Shown: piece after piece, positions 36,901 through 48,900 of the stretch
Layout of the letters: each line of letters opens with the position of its first letter
Position numbering within the stretch: position 1 is the first letter of the stretch
Program-made: the position numbers and the translations under genes
The notes under the pieces: generated by a model
The model's input: the letters and a program-made list of their open reading frames with translations, nothing else
Databases searched by the model: none
What the model was told of the DNA's origin: nothing
Origin: Dendrophyllia cribrosa
Taxonomy: Eukaryota > Cnidaria > Anthozoa > Scleractinia > Dendrophylliidae
Direction of reading: 5' to 3'
NCBI GenBank assembly: GCA_024195265.1
Contig: JAJLRJ010000006.1
Span: forward strand, 26,516,270 to 26,580,269
DNA length: 64,000 nucleotides

Positions 36901-39900
36901 GTCTGTACCCATTTCAGTAGTACATAACTCGGGCTCAACAAAATAATTCGGGATAAACGACATGACGATCAAACCGAAAGTTTGATATAGTTGAATTCTT
37001 GTTACGCCAAACTCCCCTAAATGCGCTTAGTTCAAAATACGAAATTGCGGCCAAATGTACTCAGAATTCGGTACTAAATGCATCGTTAGTTGTTACATGT
37101 CTAATGATTATTTCGGTCAGTGGTTTTTATTTTCGTAACTTTCCGATAGGTCGACAATGATATGAATTTTCGCTCCTTTAAAGGACATTTCCTTTGTTCG
37201 TTGGTTGCATTGGAGACTCTTTTGTCTGTAAAACTGGAAACAAAAGCGGCTTTGTCTTTAAAATAATCAAATCACAACAAGCGGAGTATTAATCTGTTTA
37301 TGCAGAGTTTTCAACGAGACAAAACACTCACGAAAGTTTGTCTGTACAGCTTCGCGATCAAGATTTTACCTAACGTTGTAGGTTTATCTCGATTTTCGAA
37401 ATCTTACGGAACTCTCGTCAAACAAAAACTTTAGCAAATATACATGAAAGTCATTAACTTTGTTGTGATCTATCTATATTATTAATGACTTTCTATAATC
37501 GTGCAGCAGTTACACATTGTCTCTTTCAGTCATGTCTTTGAGAGAAATTTGTTGTTTTATCTTGATGCCAATAAGAATTCCTATAAATTTTTGCGTCCTT
37601 AACCGGGCTGGGTTCTGGGTAAAATTTGAAACCTGGCTAGTTTCCTCGATTTCTAGCGATGGGAATTATTTAGTTAGGCCCGTTTTAAACGTCGAAATTC
37701 ACATGTGCCGAACTTAATGCAAATAAGCAAGGACAATAGTTTTTTCTCATTAGCATTAGATTCGGCACATGTGAAATTCGACGTTTAAAACGGGCCTTAC
37801 CTTGACAAACAATGTCTCTTCGACTGCCACACCAACAGAGTTTTTGATAATGATCGTAATTCGCAATTTGTATTCGTCTTCTGGTTGGCCGGCTGGTAAA
37901 ACTGTCGAATCAAACTTCGGAGAGCCACCATAACATATCGGGTCGTCTCCAACACGAAATTCATAGCTAAGCGGTGTACTTTTATCTTGCCATTCAAAGC
38001 ACTCAAAGGTGAACTCTGTCTCAAGTTCCACGCCTTCACTGACCGACGCGCAGTAGCCGCTGTGAGGTGCTCCAGCGGTCTCAAACTTCAGCTCTCCAAG
38101 CCCCCATGATCCTGCTGGAGATGTTACGCGGAGCTTAAGTCTGAATGTGGAGTTAAAGGGCAACGAGTTTTTCTTGATGATCATGTTGGTGGCATTAACT
38201 GCGGTTGAAGTCATATTGGGCAAAATAGGGATGTTTTCCCACACATTTACCGCATCTTTCAACTTTCGTAATTGCCATTCGTAAACCGAGCCGTTGCAAG
38301 CTGAATTGAGACATTCTGACGTCACTCGAAGCCGGTTTGAAGCGGACACTATGGCTCCACAATCCATAAAGCACCTTAAATCAAAGCATACAAACAAAAT
38401 TGAAGTCCATAGTTTTCCGGTGTTTTTCTGCTTCTATTCACACACCTTATTCGATGGTTTAACAGGTAATATGCGCGAATACATTTTACGAGTTGCGTAG
38501 TATTTTTTCGAGCTCCGCAGGGGCGAGAAAAAATGCGAGCAACGAGTAAAATATCCTCAAGTATTATCTGTTGAGCCATCGAATAAGGGATTAATTATTC
38601 GTCTAAAATTATCGCGTTCGAAGAACGCAATCCTAATTTCGTGTTGGTTGTCCTGTGGTTTATGTGCAGTAAAATTTGAGATTTTTTGGTAGACGGTCTT
38701 CCAAATGGCCGCCCCTATTGGTTTTTTTCAGGGGCTCATTTCCGCCGGAAATTCCTTCGAACGCGTCTCCTTAAGCTATGATTACTGCTAGTTTTATTTA
38801 TAGTAGCTTGCGTCTTTAAACCGGGACACTAAGGTGTAATACGGCAATCTACTGTGTAATACGCAATCTACTGTGTAATACGTGTATTAATTAACTGTTA
38901 TGCGGTTGATGACACTAAGAATCGGAGCGAGGCGATTCGTATTAGTTCTTGTTATAAACAATAAAAATAAGTCTATATCTCTCCAAATATTTCAATCGCA
39001 CTTTCTCAAAAACACTTTTATATTTTATCGAGTAACATGTAATTATTTGCATGACTAAAAACGGGGGTGTTTTACGTTAGCTACAAGTAACATTTACCTC
39101 AGTGACACATGAGGTTTCTCTCCCTCTGCTATCCTTATTGACATCTCGGCAAAGGCGCTTCTCGTATCTTTGGACACACTCAATCTTAAGATATACGTGT
39201 TTTTAGCCATAAGTAAACTGGTATCGATGCTAACGGTAACAGCACTTGCCGTCACAACAAAAGCACCAAAGCAATCATTACTAAAAGGCGAGTTTTCTAC
39301 TGAATCGCGGCAGGACCAAGTGAAGTTGAGTCCAGTACGATTTCCAGGGCCAATATCACCGTCGTAGCTCAGTGAACCATTTACAGAAACATTTTCTCTT
39401 GATCCCCAACGAACACTGGTTCCACCATCAATTATGGCTCGTAGAGGACCTGGAACAACCTGAATAAAGCCAAAGTCAACCGCCTGAAAAGTCTCTGGGG
39501 CGGCTGGTTCACCGAATGTGATTGAAGCAATGAACTTGAGTTGATAGATGCCCGCAGGTACGGATCTTTTCTTTATAAGCCACTCAGCGCTTCCTTGACT
39601 CACTAAGGTTCCATCTGCTGACTCTGAGGCTGCCAGGTCTGCTTCGCTCACAAGACGCCATTGCAGCACACTTTCCAAGAGAGAGATATCTTGGGGAAAA
39701 CCTCCAATTATGGCTTGCTTGATACTTTGGATAGATCGCTGGATAATAGTGGGGTTGCTTTGGTTCTTGGAAATATCTGTGATGGTCACAGTTAAGTCTC
39801 CTGTTGACGAATTGGAAAGATAATGTTTGGCATAGTGGCAACACCTATAAAACTGCATAAAATTGATACTTGTCCTCTATTAGTCCCGATTTCCACGATT

Positions 39901-42900
39901 AACACGGGAACCGTTTATTGCAAATTCGGTTGCTTTGAGCGGGAGTCAGAAATCAGCATCTTCAGCATTGAAGTGTGCGCGAATGAAGAGATATCTAACC
40001 AGAGAAAAACACGTTTGTCATCGACATCCATGAAATATATATTAATAAAATACCTGAAAACGAGAACTGAAAAACCTTACCAAGGATTTTGTCGCAAACC
40101 ACGCCATCGCCAGTGTAACCATTCCGACAGCTGCATGAAAAGGAACCCACATTGTTGTAACAGTTTGCCCATCCATGACAGTTGTGAGTTCCTGTTGCAC
40201 ATTCATCGATATCTAGGGTCGGAGAACAACTGTAAATCTCATTGCTTTTGTTCAAATATAAAACGTTGTCTTCACTGGCCAAGTGGCCACAAACACCCGC
40301 AGCTCAATTCGATTCCGTAGCATTAAGCGAATGAGATAATTACTTCTTCGCCTGATTACTAAAGTCCATCACAATATTAGGTGCGGTTACACACACCACG
40401 GTAAACGGCATTTCCCATGGTAGATCGATCATCCCGCGGTGCTTCACACTTGGGTTTAGTATACCTTGTTAACCAGCGGTTACACGCGATTTGTGATTTG
40501 TGAAGGTAAAAAAAGTCACGCAATTCAGTGAATCACTTTTCCTTTGCGGTTACGTGTTGATGTCAAACGAAGCATCGTAATCGGCTCTTGTACCTTGGGC
40601 ATTAAAACACCATTGCAACTTACCACGTTAAATGTCATGGGTGCTTTGATGTATCCATGGATATTTGCCACGGGAAATTTACCTCTGGAAATGTTGGTCA
40701 CACTCACTAAATGCAGTTTGCCGTGGCGAAAGAGACATTTACCACAGTAAAAGTACCCCGTGTAACCGCACCTATTACCCCCGGCATTATGTTTGCCGAT
40801 ACCCATTTTGACACTTAGATGGAGAGAGAATGTGGAATAAATTACATATTTAAAGGAAAAATACCGCGGCAGAGACCACTACGATAACAGTTAAATTATT
40901 TTAGCTATATAAACTGCTTTGAGTTACATATAATAACTGAAGAGCTACGAACAGCTTTGTATTTAAATTTTATTGGCTCAAATAAAGATACTACCATGCT
41001 ATATGAACGATCAACCTTACCAGAACATCCCTCGCCACTTTCTGTATATCCTGGAGAACAACCACAGGTAAATGAACCAATTGTGTTGTTACACTGAGCA
41101 TTTGAGTAACAGTTGTGTGACCCAGATTGACATTCATCCACATCTGCGGAAAAATATATTATCGTCCTGATACATTCCTTGTAGTTTTAAGCATGATCTT
41201 CCATGATGTATTACCCAAATACTAGTCGTACTAAGCCGTTTATGAGCAAACATGTTCTTGTTTAGAGAGCATACCCTGAAACGGCAACGACGGATTGCAG
41301 GCTATAACTTTTTCCTTTTATAAGGTATAGTTATTACCCATCATTATTTATGCATGGTCCAATTTTTGTTTTATAGAACGGATTAAGGCCAGAAAGGTCT
41401 AAGTTGCAAAACGTTGTGGTTAAAAACGTACCCACACATTGGCGGCCATCCCCTGAGTATCCTTGGTTACAACTTTCCTTAATTAATGCTGGCTGGCTTT
41501 AATTAAAGCCCGGTTTTATAAATTATGTTTTTTTTCTAGGGCGATATTTTGACGATAAGCATAGTGGGTTCACACTAGAAAGTAAGTCCGCTCTTATGTT
41601 TCTAGAAAGGTGACACTTTCAAGTGCTTTCAGTATATAGAGAGTAGATAAAGTGTATTTTGGACATTGTAGATATCATTTTCAATGTTGCTTGTTTTGAT
41701 GGTGTAATTCACGGCACATAAATGGCAAGCGTAGCATTTCGAAAAATGCATTTGCCAATAATTTTCGCACTCTAATGACATTCCTAAAAGGGGAAGTTTC
41801 TCCTGTAGATCAATTACTTTGAGAACATGTTCATTTCTTCAGACCAGTGAACTGTCACTGTGTAAACTGAACCATTTCTTTACCATCTAGTTCGTGGTGG
41901 CATGACTATGGCGACACGAGCTGGAAACTTCAATTTTTGACAAATGAACTGAACACAGCGTGACCTTCAGGGAATCACTCTGATAACTTCTACCACCACC
42001 AACATTTGTATCATCCCTAAAAGTAACACATTGTTTGTACGAGGCTCTTGTTAGATATTTCAATAGTAAACCAGATGAAAATCCAGACCCTTAAAGATCA
42101 GTTTCACTACTCGTAGAGTTCTCGTTTTTTATTAGCACGAAATGTGTTGTTTCAGGCATGATCTTCCATGATTTATTACCCAATACTTGTCATACTCAGC
42201 TGTTTATGAGCAAACACCAAACAGTTACTGTTAAAAACTGGTTCCTTCTACGAACAACGATTTGAACGAACTGTTTTCATAAACACATTTATTATAATCC
42301 TAAGTCATTCCTTAATTTCAAAGCAGAAACCCCAACAAGGCTAAAAACTCTCTAAAGCGGTCATAGAGAGCTGGTTTAAGCCGAATTTGTGCGTAAATGA
42401 ACTCTCTTATCAAGACGGATGCCTTTCTAAAACGGACAGCTGACACTTTTTAAAGCAAAATCTGGTTAAAACTGCTTTTCGAGGTGGACACAAACCAAAA
42501 AATTGTGCACAATCTATAGATTATAGGTTAGTTTTTTGCAGATAGCAGATAGCGAAGCGAAGGATATGCTGCGCGCATGTGGAGAAATATCGTCAGCGAA
42601 AGGGGGAAGGCTCAAAAGAGAGACCCTCATTGACCCCCGCTGTTCGCATGCTGGTTTGTAGCGGCTTCTCGGCAACCCAATCTTAACGCCTGAAACAAGC
42701 CAGCTATAGGACGGATACTATTTTAAATTGACCATCAGCCCTTAAATAATCTAAAAAATGACCTGATAACAAGAACAGCCAGTGTCCTGATAACAAAAAA
42801 ACGTCTTTGCAAAAGGAGCAAGACACTGATTCAGGTACGCGTGGTACATAAAGTTACCTTATGTTATAAGGAACAAGAAGCATAGATTTGTTTATAGACA

Positions 42901-45900
42901 TACCCACACATTGATCGCCTTCCTTTAAGAATCCTTCCTTACAGTCACAAGTAAATGAACCTTCTGTGTTCCTACACTTCTGCCCCCGTCTGTAGCAGTT
43001 ATGGGTATTACTTTGTGCGCATTCATTGAAATCTGTAGTAACAACAAAAACTCCTTAACCCTTTAGCGCCCAATGGCCACTTATGTGGCCATAAAAATGG
43101 CCCGCAGTTATTTTCAACAGCAGCTTCCCCTTAGTTAGTTCCCAGTCTTCTCCTGCTTTGAAACGCCTGGTAGTATAATTCTCCACCATTTTGAGCTGTT
43201 TTGAGCGAGTTTCTACGAGATTTTGCTAAATTTTTCGATTGTCACGAAGACAGTAAGTTTTTCCTTAGAAGTGGAGCATATCTGGAAGAAAGAAACGTTA
43301 TATTTTGGAACAACTCCTGGATCATCTTGATGGAAACTTCGATATTCCCGACAATGGTATGAATTCTGATGTGGAAGGCTTGCAAGAGGACTGTGAGGGC
43401 GAAAATCTTGCCCAGGAAGATGATTTATTCGACGAAGAAAAGGCAACAACGTTCGAAACATAGAAATAATTAAAGATGACAGTAATATGGAGATTTCACG
43501 GGTCTAGGACGGCCATAAAACGTTTGTGTTGCAAGCTATGACTGGCTTCACGAGGAAGTGATTTAGAGGTTCCCACTTTCGATGTATGGTCAGTCATGCT
43601 ACTAGTGACACTCAACCACTTTGGGGTTTAGGGACAGAGTAAAGCTTTGAAAGAATCAAAAGTAGCCAAATGTGATAAGAAAATGGTGTTCAGTAAATTG
43701 ACCATAAATCTAGACACCTGAAGTAATTTTCATGACCAAATTGAGAGTTCAGTACACTGAAAAACATTCAAGTCAATATGTTGCGTGACATTAACTTAAT
43801 GTTTTACTACCAGTTAAACATTATTAATTAGTAACTTATTAACAAATATATTGATTGACAGATAGCCCAATGCCTTATCTACAACATATCTAAATTTGGA
43901 GTTGATATCTTAAATATAAATGGAGATAAAGCAAATTTAATAACAGCATTCCGAAATCTTAGAATTTGACAAAAATTAATTTGGGCTGTAAAGGGTTAAG
44001 GTGGTTCTTAATAGTCCCAACACTTTTCTTCACTTATAGTTTAGGTGGCTCTGAACTCCTCCTCAATTCTTTTTCCGGTTTTTCCGTATCATTAAGGTAA
44101 AACATGCCAGGGTCTAGATGTGTTCTGTATGGGTGTGAGAAAGAGGATGATAGAAATATAGCAATTTTCCTACTCAATTTGAAAAAGCCAAAACAATCGC
44201 GCGCGTAAAGAAAAACAATGCATAATTTAGGAGTGCTATTGCTTTGGCTCTTTCGAATTATGTAGCGAAATTGCTGCATTTCTATCAGCCTCTTTCTCAC
44301 ACTCATACACAACAAGAAGAAAAACGACTAGGAGAGGGGTTGGTCCGAACATTTCGTTTGCACGAGTTGGCTCATAGGAGCCTTTAATTTTTTCTGGTGA
44401 TGTGATGCAATTAAACATGATAGCTAAAACGTATTTCGCGAGTATAACTAAATAACAACATTTGTTGATTAAACAAAAAATGATTTCCTCCTTCTTTGAT
44501 GCGAACCTTCCTGTGCGACTACCATTCGTTAGCGATCTTTTTACCAAAATACTAAATTTCTTTCACTGAAATTACTGTAGTCGAAACCTCTTGTAAGCGA
44601 CCGCGAGCACTTTCAAAGCTGAGGATTCGAATTTTTCTATTGCTTTTAGTATTAAACGTCTGGTAAGTGACCACCCGCCATAATTTCAATGCAACTGCAG
44701 ACGCAAATTGAAAAATGTGTTACAGTATGGTATAAGTTCAATAAAACGAACATTATTCCCTTTGTATGTAAACGAGTTACTCTGTAGGACCTGTAGTCGT
44801 GGCTGTGGCTGCGGCCGAACCTTCTACGGTCGATGCATTGGTAACAGGAGGTAATAAAAGCCGGTGTAGATGCTAAATTTGAACTCGTTCCTGCGACTTT
44901 AACCCTCGGAAGTACTGGTAACGAGATATGATGTCAACAGGAGCATGTGGTCAGGTCAGTTTTAAATAAAACTGCGTGTTTTTCACATTTTGTCGGTGAA
45001 AAAAAAAAAAACCGCATAAAACGCTACCGAAATCGACGAAATGTCTAACTATGTCACATTTTCAATTTCCGCATATTTCTGATAGATTTGAATTCTTAGT
45101 AAAATCCAAGATGGCCGCCATCTTGGCCGCCATTTTGCCTGACGTCAAGGATTCCCACAAGCGCCATAACCCATAATATTTACATTATCTTGTAGAGCAC
45201 ATAACAGGCTCTCTATTAGAGATAAAATATTTTCGAAATATTGTAACACCACAAAAACACAAAGCGAGGGCGGAGGGGGTGCAACTTCCCCCCTTGTACC
45301 ATGGTTGGGGTATAAGTTTGCGTGTATATCTGAGGGTTAAACGTATTCTAGCGGCAGTACGGTCGCATCGTTCAACGTTACCTGTACGGGCCCGGTACCG
45401 CTGAGAAGTTTTCAAACGGACCTGTTTTTATGATACATTCGCGAAATGACACATCTGTTATTAAGAAACGCGATTTTCATGATGTGTAAGGTTCATGTAA
45501 CGTCCGAGATGTCAGAAAAGACATATTATATGGAAAGACAGTACAACGCCATTCCAATTCCATTGTGTCGTTGGTTTTTTTTAGCTTTTCCAGGCGTCAG
45601 AAAAAACTGGAGAAGAAGGAATTAAGTTGTTTCAATGAAAAATGAACGTTTGAAATAACGAGTTGTAAATATTTATTTCATTTGGAAAATGTACGTTGAT
45701 TTTCAACAGGGCCATATATGATACATATATGACAGCGATTAGTAATTTTTCTTTCGAACCAGCAAATAATTAAGTAAAATTAAAATTATAAGGTAAAAAA
45801 ATCACTAGGATGTGGTGAATGATCAAACTTACCATTACAAACATGCACACCGTCCCCTGTATATCCTTGATTGCAACCGCAAGTAAACGAACCAACTGTG

Positions 45901-48900
45901 TTGTGACATTCAGCCCTGTGATGGCAGTGGACTGATTCACATTCGTTTACATCTGCGGGAAAAAGAATTACTCTTACAAAATGGTGCCTTCTGCAGACAA
46001 CGATTTGAACGATCTTTGTTCTTAAAAACATTTATTACAATCCAAATTTTTTCCATAATTCTTTACCATTAATTGTTGTCTCAGGCATGATCTTTCTTGA
46101 TTTATTACTCAATACTAGTCATACTCAACTGTTTATGAGCAAACACCTTTCCTTGTTCAGATGCACACCCTATAATGGCAACGACTCATTGCCGGTTATA
46201 ACTTTATCATGATTTTACAACCAACGGTAGTCATTATTTATGCATGCGTGGTTCAATTTTTTTTATAGAGAAAATGGATTAAGGCCTTGAAAAAAATTAC
46301 TATAAAAAAGGGATACTTCTCAGTACAACGACTTGAAACGATCTTTTGTCTTAAACGCATTTATTGCAATCCTTACGTATTCAAAATTTCTTTTACAGTC
46401 AATTCCCTCCAAGCGGACAGTCCTGTGAGGTGGACTTGTTTTTAAGGTGGGCATGGTTGGCTGATCTCGGCTGCATTTCACTTTCTTATGCGTAACTAAA
46501 CTCTCTTTAAAGTGGACAACACCTCTCTAAGGTAGATAGCGGGCACTTTTCAAAGCAAATATGGGTAACATTACCTCTCAAGGGAGAAACTCAAACTGAA
46601 AATCTGTGCACAATCAATAGATTTTAGATCGAATGCTATTTCAAATTGACCAACAGCACTAATAATCTGACAGTGATCTAATTAGAAGAACAGACAGTAC
46701 TCCGATTAGTGCAAACATTTTTGGAAACGGAGCAAAGTACAGATTCATGTTTACGTGGTACAGAAAGTTACATAAACAGTCTATTATAAGGAAGAAGAAG
46801 AAGAAAAAGAAGAAGAAGAAGAAGAAAAGGAAAAAGAAAAGAAAAAGAAGAAGAAGAAGAAGAAGAAGAAGAAGAAGAAGAAGAAGAAGAGAAGGCATAA
46901 ACACTTTCATAAACGCACCTGAACAGTGTTGGCCATCCCCTACGTAACCTCGGTTACAACTACAATCAAATGAACCTGGTGTGTTTCTGCAATAAGCGCT
47001 TGAGTGACAGTTATGAGTATTGTTTTGGCATTCATCGATATCTGTAGTAAGAGAATACAAGTCAAGACATGATCCTCAAATGATTCATTCATATGCCTCA
47101 TTTGTCAGAATAAGTATAGAAAATCATATCAACACGAGACAAGTGCATTTTGTCATTTATGGGCACGTGTGATGTCTTGAAAGTGCCCAAAATTTCATAT
47201 ATCCGTTAGTTTATTTTTCAAAGCATAAAGCGTACCATTGGCGCATCGAGAAGTTGTCTGGCTGAGCTCATGGCGAAATTCTAGATGTCAAATCTGACCG
47301 AATTTGAGCACGTTTTATAATTAGAAACATTTCTCCAAAACTAACGAAAACACAAAGAAAAAGTCAATCACAAATTGATATCAACATAAATTCCCATAGA
47401 AAAATGAATTTGTTTTTACCCGTTAAATCCCTCGGCTGCTTCGCGGGTATAAAGTTCCTCGAAGCAAGATTTCATCGCTAAAAACTCTTGTTTTTTTTTA
47501 GTACTCTTAAAGCTTTCTCTTTCTATTTTGAATATTTTAAATGTGTGTTATTTCAAAATCACGGCCGGTTTTGGCCGGAACGGCCATCAATGGGTTAAAG
47601 GAGTTTAGCTGTAAACAAATGCTTCGGCGATCTACTAGCTTCAGGGGCACCCAATGAACAATCTTTGGTAAAGTGTTTTATTTTTTTTCAAATGAATTAA
47701 AATAAATGATATAAAAGCATTTCCAGGTGTTCTTCTACGTTGCTGGGAAAAATGTATCTGTTCCTTTTTCCCAGCATAACACATAGGAAAATTCCCAGCC
47801 AGCTGGATAAAAAATGTCTGTTTCCCAGCCAGCAATTAAAAAAAATAAATAAATGAAAAAACAATAATAATAAGTTACCAAAAGGGGCTTGGGAAGTAAT
47901 GAAACATTAATGGCGACTATTTGAAGCTTTTTGTTTATTGTTTTGTACATTTACTGCCGTCTCGAACTTAACCTGTTCGGATATCTCTAAGTACTGCTTA
48001 AATTTGTTACTACGAAGCTGAACCCTTTTAAGCCCCAAAGTGTCCTCCGATTTTCTTCGATCCAGTCTCTTTTCGATCTGCTCAAGTTAGCCAGCACAGT
48101 TTGTTCTTGTGACTCCTTTTTCAGTAGCTTTAATTTATGACGAAATCAGGTTAAAAAATGAGAACTTAGCTCTATATTCCTCCAAAAACGCTTGACTTGA
48201 CTTGACTCAAATGCGGACTTGACCACTGTTTGAGAAATGTCAAACCTGTCTTGAGTAGCAAACCGCAGCAAAATGCAGGGAAAAACGACTTTGCAACTCC
48301 TTTTCCCCGCTAAACACAACAAGAGTGTTTATTACAACTGACGTGACATCGGCCATGTAGCCGCGCGAAGACAAAGCCTCAGTTGGTTTCAAAATTGCTA
48401 AGATCCCGGATGTTGCGTGACGTCATACGCGCATGTTTTGCGACGTCATACGCGCCCGCCAGCTAGTCCTGCGCAACGCTTGGACGCTCGGACGCTCGGA
48501 CGGACACACGCACGGACGCGTCCGTGAAACATTGCGCTTGCCATGACCATGAAAAATGAATGGCATAGGTTCTATAAGTATGGAACTCCGCGAGCGGGTC
48601 TTCGGTCTTCTTTGTACAATCAAACTGGGTTGAAAGGAAAGGATACAGTGCGTAGCTACGACGCTGGACAACTCGACGAGCAAACGGAGAAGTTCTTGGC
48701 CAAAGTAAGGAAGAGAAAATCGAGAATTGCTCCGACTTGGAGTCAGACACTTTGCTTGTAGTAACTATCGTACTTGTCCGCCATTTAGACGAAGTGGACA
48801 GTAGTTTTTTTTTTTATTTCAGATAAAACCATTTAGTGTGCTAGACTGTGTAGATTATAGCGCATTTATTCGCTTGTCGTGGGTAGCCCCAAAATCGAAA

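Noticed and set aside
46659..46947. ORFs with long poly-Lys/Arg or poly-Leu/Phe runs
   Set aside because: They are translations of an AAG microsatellite in an intron; only the EGF exon at 46919-47041 is coding.
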